Source of the DNA: CAVUWL01 sp963700105
Lineage (GTDB): Bacteria; Actinomycetota; Thermoleophilia; Solirubrobacterales; 70-9
Reading direction: 5' to 3'
Assembly: GCA_963700105.1 (NCBI GenBank)
Contig: CAVOWL010000004.1
Span: 1,054,001 to 1,118,000 of the forward strand
DNA length: 64,000 bases
A program made the translations under genes and the position numbers. The notes beneath the pieces are model-generated. The model made no database searches and was not told the DNA's origin. It saw nothing but the letters and a program-made list of their open reading frames with translations. The first letter of the stretch is position 1. Each line of letters opens with the position of its first letter. This document shows positions 34,971 through 43,988 of this stretch, piece by piece.

Positions 34971-35000
34971 CAAAAAGCGGCGAGAGCCTATGACAACGGG

Positions 35001-36065
35001 CTAGGCCGACGCCGGTTCGCGGCTCACCAGGTCTGCCAGGCGCTCGATCGTGTGGCGTTGCTGATCGACCTCGGGATGCACCGGGGAGACGATGAGGCGA
35101 TCGATCCCGGCTCCCCTGAAGCGCTCAATCCGCCGCGCCACCTGCTCCTCGCTACCGACCAGCGACGTCGCTTCGACGATCTCATCGGGCATCGCCTCAA
35201 AGGCTCCGGCTCGATCGCCGTCTTGGAAGCGGCGCTGGACCTCATCGGCGACGTCGCCGAACCCAAAGCGATGCGCGAGGTCGACGTAGAAATTGGTCTT
35301 GCGGCTGCCCATCCCTCCGAAGTAGAGGACCAGCCCTGCCTTGACGACGCTCTTGGCCGCCTCCAGGTCACCGTCGATTGCGACCTGCAGCGAGGGCGAG
35401 ACCTCGAGGTCAGAGCGCTCGCGGTTTCCCTTCGCAAAACCCTCTCCCAGGTGCTCTCCCCAGGTCTGCTCAAAGGCATCGACGCTGAAGAAGATCGGGA
35501 TCCAACCGTCGGCAATCTCCGCCGCCAGCTCGACCGATTTACGGCCGATCGCGCCGAGAAAGACCGGGATGCGGTTGCGCTCTGGATGAAAGTTGAGCTT
35601 CAGCGGCTTTCCCTCGCCACCGGGCAGGGGAAGCGGGTAGTGCTCCCCGTGGTGCTGCACGGGACCCTCGCGGGCGATGATCTCGCGGACCACTTCGACG
35701 TACTCGCGGGTCCGCCCCCAGGGCTTGGCGTAGGGCACCCCGTACCAACCCTCAGAGACCTGCGGACCCGAGGGACCGAAGCCAAAGATGAAGCGTCCCC
35801 CAGAGAGCTTGTCGATGGTGGCGCCCGCCATCGCCGCGGCCGCCGGAGGGCGGGCGGGAACCTGCATGATCGCCGCGCCGAGCTTGATCGTCTTTGTCTG
35901 CGGGGCAAGCCAGGCGAGGACGCTGATCACGTCAGATCCGTAGGACTCCGCAACCCAGACCGACTCAAAGCCAGCCCGCTCTGCCGCGCTGACCATTGCG
36001 GCGGCATCATCCCCGGCGGGGCCGATCCCCCAGTAGCCGAGGTTGAGTCCAAGCTTCAAAGGCAT
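35001..36065 (-). CDS. LLM-class F420-dependent-type oxidoreductase
   Basis: 354 residues with a good ATG at 36065. Luciferase-like barrel: LGLNLGYWG, AAERAGFESVWVAESYGSD, LGAAIMQVPARPPAAAAM, LSGGRFIFGFGPSGPQVSEGWYG (span), VPVFLGAIGRKSVELAAEIADGW-like segment near residues 165-190. These features place it with actinobacterial F420 LLM enzymes. It is the first gene of a probable operon with pntAA-AB-B and is divergent from the P-type ATPase, 28 bp away. Its substrate is unknown. Confidence 0.87.
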   Translation of the reverse strand: MPLKLGLNLGYWGIGPAGDDAAAMVSAAERAGFESVWVAESYGSDVISVLAWLAPQTKTIKLGAAIMQVPARPPAAAAMAGATIDKLSGGRFIFGFGPSGPQVSEGWYGVPYAKPWGRTREYVEVVREIIAREGPVQHHGEHYPLPLPGGEGKPLKLNFHPERNRIPVFLGAIGRKSVELAAEIADGWIPIFFSVDAFEQTWGEHLGEGFAKGNRERSDLEVSPSLQVAIDGDLEAAKSVVKAGLVLYFGGMGSRKTNFYVDLAHRFGFGDVADEVQRRFQDGDRAGAFEAMPDEIVEATSLVGSEEQVARRIERFRGAGIDRLIVSPVHPEVDQQRHTIERLADLVSREPASA

Positions 36066-36093
36066 CCGGCTCGCACCCTATTGAATACCCGCG

Positions 36094-38481
36094 ATGAGCA
36101 CAGTGGACTCAGAGACGCCGCGAGGCCTCAGCGCTGAGGAGGCGGCGACTCGGCTGCGCAAGCTGGGACCGGTGCCAGAGACCTCATCGCGTTCGGTCTC
36201 AAGCATCATCGCCGGCAACGTTTTCACCCTGTTTAACGCGATCATCGGCATCTTCTTCGTGCTCGATCTGGCCCTGGGCCTTTATGCGGATTCACTCTTT
36301 GGGCTGATCGCAGTGATCAACTCCTATATCGGCATCCGCCAGGAGCTGAAAGCGAAATCGACGCTCGATGAGCTGGCGGTTCTGGTCGCCCCCCACGCAA
36401 AGGTGGTGCGCGATGGCGAGGTTCTCGAGCTGCTCGCAACCGAGGTCGTGCCAGGCGACGTCGTCGCCGTCGCCCCCGGCGACCAGCTGGTCGCCGACGG
36501 CGAGGTGATCGCAACCCGGGGGATGACCGTCGATGAGTCGATGCTTAGTGGCGAGGCCGACGGGGTGCCAAAGGCGGCGGGAGAGCGGCTCTTTTCCGGG
36601 TCCTTTTGCATCTCGGGATCGGGGTACTACATCGCCGACGCGGTGCGCGAGGAGAGCTATGCGGGACGTCTGGCAGGCGAGGCAAAGGCCTTCCGCCACC
36701 CGCTCTCACCGCTTCAGGAGGAGGTGAACAGGGTGATCGTCGCCTGCGTATACGTGATGGTCCCGCTCGCCGCGATTCTCATCTTCACCCTGAAGGTGAG
36801 AAATACCAGCGTCGAAGAAGCCGCACAAACGGCAACCGCGGGGCTGGTCACCCTGATCCCGGAGGGGATGGTCTTGCTGATGAGCGTTACCTTCGCGGTC
36901 GCCGCGGTCCGCCTGGCCCGAAAGAACACCCTGATCCAGCAGATGAGTGCGACGGAGAGCCTCGCCGCCGTCGACACGATCTGCATCGATAAGACCGGCA
37001 CCCTCACCGATGGCCAGCTGCGGCTGGTCTCCGTTGCGCCCGCGGCGGGCGTGCCGGAGTCAAAGGCCCAGACGGCGCTGGGGCGCTTCGCCGCCAGCGC
37101 CGGGACCCGAAATGCGACCCTGGAGACGATCCTGGAGCGCTTCGGTGGGCGCCCGGTGGCGCTTCGGGCAGAGACTCCCTTCTCCTCGGAGTGGAAGTGG
37201 AGCGGGGCAACGATCGCCGCGACCACCTTTGTGCTGGGCGCCCCCGACGTGCTGAGCGCCTCCGGGGCGCTCAGCCTGCCGGCGGCGCTGGCGCAAACGC
37301 TTGAGGAGGAGACGGCCGCGGGACGACGCGTGGTCGCCTTCGGTGAATCGACTGGACCGCTGCCGGCCGACCCCTCGCTCAGCCCACCGCCACCGATCAC
37401 CCCAATCGCCTTGGTTGTACTTGAGGAGACGCTCCGACCCGACGCCGCCGAGACGATCGCGTTCATGCGAGCGCAAAAGGTCGGACTGAAGTTGATCTCC
37501 GGCGATGCCCGAGCCACGGTGACCGCGGTCGCCTACGCGGTCGGGGTACCGCGCGAGGCGGGGGTGATCGAGGGCCCAGAACTTCCCGAGTCGGGCGAGG
37601 AGCTGGCGGCGGTAGCGGAGCGCAACACGATCTTTTGTCGGATCAAGCCAGAGCAGAAGCGGGAGCTGGTCGCGGCGCTTTCAGATTCGGGCCGCTACAC
37701 GGCGATGATCGGCGACGGCGTAAACGATGTGCCGGCGCTGAAGCGGGCGCGGATGGCGGTCGCGATGGGCTCGGGCACGCAGGTGACCAAGGGGGTCGCA
37801 GACGTCGTCTTACTCGGCGATGAATTCGCTCGCCTGCCGGAGGCGATTGGCGAAGGAAGAAGGATCGCCCGCAACATCCATCGGCTCGGTCGCCTCTACC
37901 TGACCAAGACCGTCTACGCGGCGGCCCTGATCCTGTTCATCGCGGTGCCGGGCTTTGCTTTTCCCTTCCTCCCTCGCCACCTGACCCTTGCCGCCTTTTT
38001 GACGATCGGCATTCCCTCCTTCGTTCTCGCCCTGGCCCCTTCCGACGGTCCGCTTTACCGCGGCCACCTGGTTCGCGCCCTGGCCGCCTTCGCGGTGCCC
38101 GCCGGGCTGGCGACGGCGTTGGGCTCAATCCTCTCCTTTTTTTTGGTCGACACCGTCTTTGGCGGCACGCTTGAAGCCGGCCGCACCGCCGCAACGACGA
38201 CCCTGATCGTGCTCGGCCTGAGCTTCGTCTTGCTTTTGGAGCGCGGACCGGGTCGCGAGCACATCGCGATTCAGAGCTACATGCTCGCGCTGATCGCTGG
38301 GCTGGGAGCGCTCTATGCCCTTGGCCTCGCCGCCGCACCGGTACGTGAGTTCTTCCAGCTGGTACTGCTCAGCGCCACGCAGTGGTTTTTGGCGCTGCTC
38401 TCTGCGGCGGTTGGCCTCACCTTCGCCAGCGTGCTGTGGAAGCTGCCCCAGATCGAACGGTTGGAGGCGCCGGAGGGCTGA
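36094..38481 (+). CDS. P-type cation ATPase, CtpE-like
   Basis: 795 residues. Phosphorylation motif DTICIDKTGTLTDG, actuator loop MLSGEADGVPK (variant of TGES), hinge MIGDGVNDVPALKRA, and membrane helix 4 with TLIPEGMVLLMSVTFAVAA. The PEG motif in M4 and overall pattern fit the P2-type group around mycobacterial CtpE, which takes up calcium. No N-terminal heavy-metal domain or CPC motif, so a heavy-metal pump is excluded. About ten helices are present. A hairpin terminator follows the stop. Ion specificity is an inference. Confidence 0.88.
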   Translation: MSTVDSETPRGLSAEEAATRLRKLGPVPETSSRSVSSIIAGNVFTLFNAIIGIFFVLDLALGLYADSLFGLIAVINSYIGIRQELKAKSTLDELAVLVAPHAKVVRDGEVLELLATEVVPGDVVAVAPGDQLVADGEVIATRGMTVDESMLSGEADGVPKAAGERLFSGSFCISGSGYYIADAVREESYAGRLAGEAKAFRHPLSPLQEEVNRVIVACVYVMVPLAAILIFTLKVRNTSVEEAAQTATAGLVTLIPEGMVLLMSVTFAVAAVRLARKNTLIQQMSATESLAAVDTICIDKTGTLTDGQLRLVSVAPAAGVPESKAQTALGRFAASAGTRNATLETILERFGGRPVALRAETPFSSEWKWSGATIAATTFVLGAPDVLSASGALSLPAALAQTLEEETAAGRRVVAFGESTGPLPADPSLSPPPPITPIALVVLEETLRPDAAETIAFMRAQKVGLKLISGDARATVTAVAYAVGVPREAGVIEGPELPESGEELAAVAERNTIFCRIKPEQKRELVAALSDSGRYTAMIGDGVNDVPALKRARMAVAMGSGTQVTKGVADVVLLGDEFARLPEAIGEGRRIARNIHRLGRLYLTKTVYAAALILFIAVPGFAFPFLPRHLTLAAFLTIGIPSFVLALAPSDGPLYRGHLVRALAAFAVPAGLATALGSILSFFLVDTVFGGTLEAGRTAATTTLIVLGLSFVLLLERGPGREHIAIQSYMLALIAGLGALYALGLAAAPVREFFQLVLLSATQWFLALLSAAVGLTFASVLWKLPQIERLEAPEG

Positions 38482-38491
38482 ATATTCCGAC

Positions 38492-38528
38492 CGCTTCGGC
38501 CGTTTGTACAGCCGAAGCGCCGCTTTTT
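38492..38528 (+). terminator. Rho-independent terminator after the P-type ATPase gene
   Basis: CGCTTCGGC (38492-38500) and GCCGAAGCG (38511-38519) form a perfect 9-bp stem with a 10-base loop, followed after four bases by TTTTT (38524-38528). It begins 11 bp after the stop codon. Confidence 0.8.
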
Positions 38529-38577
38529 CTGACCGCGGGCCAAGCGGGAGGCGGGTTGCTGGCGCTAGCGTCTGGTC

Positions 38578-40011
38578 ATGGTGGCATCCGCCCGACGCGC
38601 GCCCGTCGCCTTGCTCGACTACCCACTCGCGGCGGATCACTTCGACGAGGCGATCGCCGAGGACGGCAGCGCGCGGGCGCCATACCGCGAGCTGATCGCC
38701 GCCCTCCCCCCGAAGCGCCTGGCGGCCCTTGGCGAGCGGATCAGGACCGAGGCCGCCCGCCTGGAACTCACCTTCGGAGCGGGGCGCCCGATCACGGTTG
38801 ACCCGGTTCCAAGGCTGATCGAGGCGACCGAATGGGGGCAGCTTGAGGCGGGCCTTCGCCAGCGCAGCAGGGCTCTCAACGCTTTCATCGTCGATATCTA
38901 CGGAGCCCAGCGCATCTTTGACGCCGAGGTCTTGCCTCGGCGTCTACTTGAGAGCTCGACGGGATATGAGCCCCTGATGCGGGGCCTGATCAGCCCCGAG
39001 GTTCCCGCAGCAACGGTGGCCGGCTTCGATTTGGTCAGAGATGGCAGCGGTCAGCTCCTGATCCTCGAGGACAATCTGAGAATGCCCTCGGGCTCGGCCT
39101 ATGCAATCGCGTTGCGAGCGATGGTTGAGCCGGCACTCGCCCTCCCGACCCGGCCCCGGCCCCTGGGCGCCTACATCGACGCGCTCGGCGCGGCGCTGCG
39201 AGGCGCCTCGCCCAGCGGCCGAGAAGACGCCGTGGCGATCATCTCCGATGGGCCCGACGCCGGTAGCTGGTTTGAGCACCGCGAGCTGGGAAGAGCGCTG
39301 GGGGTCCCGGTCATTTCCCCGCGCGAGCTGGAGAGCTCGAGGGGCCGGATTTTCGCCCGCATCGGGCGTGCGCGTCGTCCGCTCGACGTTCTCTACCGCC
39401 GCCTCGATCAAGATCGCCTCAGCGAGCCCGGCGGCGCGCTCACCGCCCTTGGGGAGCTGCTTTGGGCGCCGCTTCGCTCGGGTCGACTGCGGACCCTTAA
39501 CGCGTTTGGAACCGGCGTTGCCGATGACAAGTTGGTCCACGCCTACGGCGGGCGACTGATCAACTTCTACCTTGGCGAGGAGCCGCTGCTCGGCTCGGTG
39601 CCAAGCCTCGATCTCGGCGAGGAGGGCGAGCGTGCGAGCGCGCTGGGGCGCCTTGATCAGCTTGTGATCAAGCCGCGCGAGGGATTCGGCGGGCGCGGCG
39701 TCACGATCATGGCGCGGGCAACCGAGACCGAGCGAAGGCGAGCAATCGGGATTTTGCGGCGCCGCCCCGAGCACTTCGTGGCGCAGGAGATGGTCGCGCT
39801 CTCGACCCATCCGACGGTGTGTGGCACTCGGCTGCGGCCCCGCCACGTCGACCTTCGCCCCTTCGTGATCAGCGCTCCTGAGGGCAGCAGTGCGATGGCA
39901 GGGGGGCTCACCCGCTTTGCACCGAAGGCCGGGGAGATGATCGTCAACAGCTCCCGCGGCGGCGGCTGCAAGGACACCTGGGTCCTTGATCCCCAACCGG
40001 GTGCGGCGTAG
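38578..40011 (+). CDS. Circularly permuted type 2 ATP-grasp protein
   Basis: 477 residues. Matches the CP_ATPgrasp (former DUF404/DUF407) family: YEPLMRGLISPEVPAATVAGFDLVRDGSG (span), LEDNLRMPSGSAYAI, KLVHAYGGRLINFYLGEEPLL (span), LDQLVIKPREGFGGRGV, and the C-terminal RPFVISAPEGSSAMAGGLTRFA (span). The family carries out ATP-dependent carboxylate-amine ligation of mostly unknown substrates. The alpha-E and transglutaminase partners often seen with it are absent. Instead a C26 hydrolase starts 2 bp after the stop, followed by a YbdK ligase. Confidence 0.85.
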   Translation: MVASARRAPVALLDYPLAADHFDEAIAEDGSARAPYRELIAALPPKRLAALGERIRTEAARLELTFGAGRPITVDPVPRLIEATEWGQLEAGLRQRSRALNAFIVDIYGAQRIFDAEVLPRRLLESSTGYEPLMRGLISPEVPAATVAGFDLVRDGSGQLLILEDNLRMPSGSAYAIALRAMVEPALALPTRPRPLGAYIDALGAALRGASPSGREDAVAIISDGPDAGSWFEHRELGRALGVPVISPRELESSRGRIFARIGRARRPLDVLYRRLDQDRLSEPGGALTALGELLWAPLRSGRLRTLNAFGTGVADDKLVHAYGGRLINFYLGEEPLLGSVPSLDLGEEGERASALGRLDQLVIKPREGFGGRGVTIMARATETERRRAIGILRRRPEHFVAQEMVALSTHPTVCGTRLRPRHVDLRPFVISAPEGSSAMAGGLTRFAPKAGEMIVNSSRGGGCKDTWVLDPQPGAA

Positions 40012-40013
40012 CG

Positions 40014-40817
40014 GTGAAGCGCCGATCTTTGGCATCGCGCCGCGAGGCGCCCCTGATCGGGGTCACCACCTCCGAGGTGCGCCGGGCGGAGTCCGTGCAG
40101 GCGACGCCCCAGGGAGAGCCGCCGCTGCATGAGATGGCACTCGGCCTCACCTATCTGCGCGGACTGGAAGAAGCCGGAGCGCTGGCGGTTGTGATGCCGC
40201 CGGGGCGCGAAGCAGCGATCGAGTCGTTGCTTGACCGACTCGATGGGATCTGCCTCTCCGGCGGTCCCGACCTCGATCCCAAAAGCTACGGCGCGCGGCC
40301 CCATCCCGAGCTCGGCCCAACCGAGCCCGACCTCGATCGCTTTGAACTGGCCCTGGCGAGGCGCGCCGATAGCCGCGAGATGCCGCTGCTGGCGATCTGT
40401 CGTGGCAGCCAGGCCCTCAACGTGATCCGCGGCGGCACCCTGCACCAGCACCTGCCCCAGATCTCAACCGATATCGCCCATCGCCAGCGCCAGCCGGGAA
40501 ATCAAGCTACCCACCCGATCGCGATCAAGCCGGGCAGTCGCCTCGAGGCAATCCTCGGCGCCCGCGAGATCGAGGTGAACTCCTTTCACCACCAGGCGAT
40601 TGACCGGGTTGGCGAGGGCCTCGTCGTCTCCGCGGTTGCCCCCGATCAGACCATCGAGGCGATCGAGGACCCGAGCAGGGAGTTTGTGATCGGCGTTCAG
40701 TGGCACGCCGAGACGCTCGTGCACCGACCCTTTGAGAGGGCTCTGTTTCGCAGCTTCGTCGAGGCCTGCGGGCGCGAGGGGAACGAGTTACGAAGCAGCA
40801 GCAAAGAGGTCGCTTGA
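40014..40817 (+). CDS. Gamma-glutamyl-GABA-hydrolase-like class I glutamine amidotransferase (C26)
   Basis: 267 residues, GTG start 2 bp after the ATP-grasp gene. Catalytic triad is visible: Cys in LAICRGSQALNVI, and His and Glu in GVQWHAET. ICLSGGPDLDPKSYG and VNSFHHQAID are family hallmarks of PuuD-type enzymes, which cleave gamma-glutamyl amide bonds. Stop overlaps the next start (TTGA). Its position between two ligase-type genes suggests action on a gamma-glutamyl product or intermediate. Confidence 0.88.
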   Translation: MKRRSLASRREAPLIGVTTSEVRRAESVQATPQGEPPLHEMALGLTYLRGLEEAGALAVVMPPGREAAIESLLDRLDGICLSGGPDLDPKSYGARPHPELGPTEPDLDRFELALARRADSREMPLLAICRGSQALNVIRGGTLHQHLPQISTDIAHRQRQPGNQATHPIAIKPGSRLEAILGAREIEVNSFHHQAIDRVGEGLVVSAVAPDQTIEAIEDPSREFVIGVQWHAETLVHRPFERALFRSFVEACGREGNELRSSSKEVA

Positions 40818-41962
40818 GCGTTGCGCAGAAAACCCTCCCGGCCTGGGCGAGGTGGGCCTCGGCTCACGAGCTCGGCCCCTACACGGTCGGAATCGAGGAG
40901 GAGGTGATGCTCCTCGATCAGCTCACCTGGGCTCTCGCACACCGAATCGACAGCGTCCTGCCGCGCCTTCGCAGCTTCGCCGGCGGCAGCTTCACCGCCG
41001 AGACGCACGGCTCGGCCCTGGAGATCCAGACCGCGGTCCACGCTCAAGTCGGCGGCGCGATCGCCGAGCTGGCGGGACTTCGCGCCGAGCTCGATGAAAC
41101 GCTGCGCCCTCTCTCGATGCGCGCCGCGGTTGCCGGCACGCACCCCTTTGCGGTCTGGCAGGAGATCGTCGTCTCCGCCGGTGAGCGCTATCAATTCGTC
41201 TACGGCTCGATGCGAGAGCTGGCCCGTCGTGAGCCCACCTTCGGCTTACACGTGCACGTCGGCGTCCCCGACCCCGAAGCGGCGATCCACGCCGCCAACC
41301 GTCTGCGCACCCACATCCCGCTGCTTCTCGCACTCTCGGTCAACTCGCCGTTTTGGCAGGGACGCGACAGCGGCCTGGCCTCGGCGCGCACCCCTCTGTT
41401 TCAGGCCTTTCCGCGGGTCGGCATCCCGCGCGCCTTCGCTGACTACGCCGAGTACGTCGAGGCGGTTGACGTCCTGATCCGCTGTGACGCCGTTCCCGAG
41501 CCCACCTTCCTCTGGTGGGACGTGCGCCCACAGCCGCGCTTTGGAACCGTCGAGGTCCGAATCATGGACGCACAGAGCACCCTCTTCGACGCGGCGACGC
41601 TCGCCGCCTTGGTCCAGTGCATCGTTCGCCTCGAGGTCGAGGAAGGTGGCCGCGGGGATCGGGCGCCGGTCCCCCAGGAGGTGTTGGCCGAGAACCGCTT
41701 CCTCGCAGCCCGCGACGGAATGGACGCCGATCTGATCGATCCCGAAGCGGGCCGAAGGATCCCCGCCCAGGAGCTACTCGCCGACCTCGCCGTCATCTGT
41801 CGACCCCATGCCCAGGATCTGGGGTGCAGCGAGGAGCTGGAGCGCCTTGGCGAGCTGGCCAAGGCGACTGGAGCCAAACGCCAGCTTCAGCGCTCGCGCA
41901 GCCTCGGCTCGCTGCCGCGACTCGTTGGGGTCCTGGCCGATGAATTCCTCGCCGGCGCCTAA
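40814..41962 (+). CDS. YbdK-type carboxylate-amine (glutamate-cysteine) ligase
   Basis: 382 residues, TTG start coupled by a TTGA overlap. YbdK/GCS2 features: GPYTVGIEEEVMLLD, FTAETHGSALEIQTAV, REPTFGLHVHVGVPDPEAAI, and FGTVEVRIMDAQST. Family members have weak glutamate-cysteine ligase activity or act in other amide-forming reactions. Together with the ATP-grasp and the C26 genes it forms a coupled trio. It ends overlapping the thioesterase gene on the opposite strand by 4 bp. Confidence 0.87.
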   Translation: MSVAQKTLPAWARWASAHELGPYTVGIEEEVMLLDQLTWALAHRIDSVLPRLRSFAGGSFTAETHGSALEIQTAVHAQVGGAIAELAGLRAELDETLRPLSMRAAVAGTHPFAVWQEIVVSAGERYQFVYGSMRELARREPTFGLHVHVGVPDPEAAIHAANRLRTHIPLLLALSVNSPFWQGRDSGLASARTPLFQAFPRVGIPRAFADYAEYVEAVDVLIRCDAVPEPTFLWWDVRPQPRFGTVEVRIMDAQSTLFDAATLAALVQCIVRLEVEEGGRGDRAPVPQEVLAENRFLAARDGMDADLIDPEAGRRIPAQELLADLAVICRPHAQDLGCSEELERLGELAKATGAKRQLQRSRSLGSLPRLVGVLADEFLAGA

Positions 41963-42402
41963 CCGGAGCGTGGAGACAACACGAACTGGGTGACGATCAT
42001 GTTGGCCGCCAGGCGAGTCTCGCCGCCCCCAGCCGAAGTGCGCTCGATCTTTACCTCGATCACAACGGTGCTGCGGCCAACGTGGAGTGGGATCGCGTGG
42101 GCGATCACCTCATCGCCAGGCAGCCCGGCGGCAAAGACGTTCAACTTCAGCTCAATCGTCGTGAAATCGTGTCCGGGCGCGATGTTTCGGAAGGTGGCCC
42201 AGGCGGCGACCGTATCGCCGAGCGCGGTCCAGGCTCCACCGTGCACGTAACCGCCCGGGTGAAGGTGGCGCTGATCGACCACGATCTTGCCGCGGGCATG
42301 GGTGGGCTCGATCTCAAGCGGTTCGATCCCGAGATGACCCGGAAAGCTGTCGCCGAGAAAGGCGCGTACGTTCTCCGGAGTCAGCATCGAGCGATCGCTC
42401 AT
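41959..42402 (-). CDS. PaaI-type hotdog-fold thioesterase
   Basis: 147 residues. Single hotdog domain: HLHPGGYVHGGAWTALGDTVAAWAT (span) holds the conserved HGG and the catalytic-acid position, and TTIELKLNVFAAGLPGDEVIAHA (span) is the second half. It hydrolyses acyl-CoA thioesters. It lies 11 bp downstream of the interrupted enoyl-CoA hydratase gene on the same strand and likely shares its fatty or aromatic acid pathway. Confidence 0.85.
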   Translation of the reverse strand: MSDRSMLTPENVRAFLGDSFPGHLGIEPLEIEPTHARGKIVVDQRHLHPGGYVHGGAWTALGDTVAAWATFRNIAPGHDFTTIELKLNVFAAGLPGDEVIAHAIPLHVGRSTVVIEVKIERTSAGGGETRLAANMIVTQFVLSPRSG

Positions 42403-42957
42403 CGGGGCGCACCCTAGCCGAGTCCGAAGCCCTGAAGTCCAAGGTCGCCGAAGGACTGATCGCGCTCGCGGACCGCCTCCCGAAAGCCATGCTCAGCTGC
42501 CCGCCGCACAAAGGCGTGACCCTCCTCGGTGTGGCGGGCGATCCCGTCGAAGATCGTGCCAATCAGCTGTGAGTGTCCAAGCCCCTGTGCATAAAGCGTC
42601 TGGTTGACCAGCATCTTCATCATCACCAACTGGTTGATCGGCATTCGCGCCACCCGCTTAAGGAGTCGCTCAAAGCGGTGATCGAGATCCGCAGGGGCCG
42701 GCGCCTCCGTCGCTAGCCCCCACTCCGCCGCCTCGGCACCGCTCAGCGAATCACCCGTCAAAAGCAGCCGCTTTGCTCGCATCACGCCGATCCGGTGAGC
42801 CCACATCGCGGTGGTCGGTGAACCCCACGCCCGCGCCGGGGGGTAGCCGATCTTTGCCTCAGCGTCGATCACCAGGAGGTCCGCGCAAAGGGCCATATCG
42901 GTGCCGCCGGCGACGCAGTAGCGATGGACCTTGCAGATCACCGGCTTTTCGGAGTGA

Positions 42958-43572
42958 AAGAGGCTCGCGAAGTGCCACCCTGCCACTCAGCGGCACAGCG
43001 GTTGACCTTGGTAGCGGACCCGGCTGTACGCGGGCGGATGCTGCCGTCGCTGCGGATCACCGCGTAAGGGCCGACACAGCTTGGCCTACGATCAAGGCAG
43101 TGGCGTTCGAAGTCGGACCAATGAATTTGGCGAAAATGCCGGAGTACAGAGCGCTCTCGGTCGGCGACAGGATGTACGTGAACCGGTGTCTTAGGAGGGG
43201 CGAAGCTCCACGGGAATCCAGATTCGCGGCCGCCGCAGTCGAGTTGGCCGAGAGCTATCTGCGCCGGGGACGCATCCACCGTTGGCAAGCGATCGCAACT
43301 ACCGCCATCTGCGGAGCGGCAGCGATCTGGTTTGGCACCGCTGGCGATCCAACGATTGCCGCCATCACGGCAATTGGGGCGCTGATCAACTTCGCGACAA
43401 TCGCAGTCAGCCCGATGTTTTGGCCAAAGAGGGTGGCCAGGTCCCTGGAGGCGGCCAGGGCGGTCGTCGGTTCGGGCGACTAGCCGGGTTGACGAGGGAT
43501 CGCACGGCCCGACCGGCCTCCGACGCAATTCGCAGTTCGCCGTCTCCCTATCGCACGGACTACAAGAGGCTC
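42958..43572. mobile_element. 597-bp insertion flanked by 9-bp direct repeats
   Basis: The unit between AAGAGGCTC at 42958-42966 and AAGAGGCTC at 43564-43572 is 597 bp. The flanking repeats are exact over 9 bases and mismatch beyond. Removing the insert plus one repeat restores the enoyl-CoA hydratase frame, strong evidence for insertion with target duplication. No clear terminal inverted repeats and no transposase are present; the only gene is a small membrane protein. Near the right end ATCGCACGG occurs twice (43499-43507 and 43550-43558). I do not recognise the element type. Confidence 0.75.
43121..43483 (+). CDS. Small two-helix membrane protein carried by the insert
   Basis: 120 residues from the ATG at 43121 (GTG at 43100 in frame is an alternative). 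A charged N-terminal half (SVGDRMYVNRCLRRGEAPRE, then RFAAAAVELAESYLRR) precedes two membrane helices (about 62-80 IATTAICGAAAIWFGTAG and 83-102 IAAITAIGALINFATIAV), with a basic tail. No family is recognised. It is the sole gene of the insert and opposite in direction to the disrupted hydratase. Confidence 0.55.
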   Translation: MNLAKMPEYRALSVGDRMYVNRCLRRGEAPRESRFAAAAVELAESYLRRGRIHRWQAIATTAICGAAAIWFGTAGDPTIAAITAIGALINFATIAVSPMFWPKRVARSLEAARAVVGSGD

Positions 43573-43988
43573 ATGAAACCACGCACGTTGCGCCACATGA
43601 ATTGAAAATCGGTGACCGGATCCCAGTTGGACTCGGGCCTGTGGTTGGCGGCAATCCTCGCCGGATCCAAGGGCGAGCCAGGAAGCGGTTTCGAATCCCC
43701 GAGCTCTGAGAAATTTCCCTCGGCGGAGGCGACCAGGTCATAGCCGCCGCAAAACCCGCCGCCGTTGCCCGAAAGCGCGATCACGTGGATCGCGGGGTCG
43801 AGATTGGCCCGCTCGACACAAGCCGCGATCTCGGCCGGCATCGCCGCGGTGATCCCGTTACCTCGCTCTGGTCGGTTCAGGGTGATCCGGGCGATCCGCT
43901 CACCCGTCTCATATGTGATCGTCGAGAGCTCCATTTCGACCGGGGTGCCGCCTGACATCAGCGGCGATTAAAGCTTCCCGGTCGGATC

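Larger units (their letters stand above)
42414..43958 (-). pseudogene. Enoyl-CoA hydratase gene interrupted by a 597-bp insert
   Basis: The crotonase N-part (43958 down to 43564) encodes ITLNRPERGNGITAAMP, the oxyanion stretch GNGGGFCGGYDL, and ends ...RNVRGFMSLL then stop. The C-part (42966 down to 42414) continues FHSEKPVICKVHRYCVAGGT, GYPPARAWG, GDSLSGAEAAEWGLA. Joining the two at the shared 9-bp AAGAGGCTC gives an uninterrupted frame (MSL|FHSEKP) of about 312 residues, the usual length. As it stands only truncated proteins can be made: the oxyanion-hole and the second active-site helices are on different fragments. The start ATG is at 43958. Confidence 0.9.

Noticed and set aside
41959..41962. 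Overlap of convergent stops as a possible annotation error
   Set aside because: Both proteins are full-length and family-typical; a 4-bp overlap of stops is ordinary.
38578..41962. Trio read as a complete ergothioneine egtA/egtC cluster
   Set aside because: Enzyme families differ from EgtA (GshA type) and EgtC (class II amidotransferase), so only a speculative substitute role is reported.
43680..43705. T-loop-like GGTTTCGAATCCCC resembling a tRNA end
   Set aside because: It lies in the crotonase coding sequence and no acceptor or anticodon stems pair with it.
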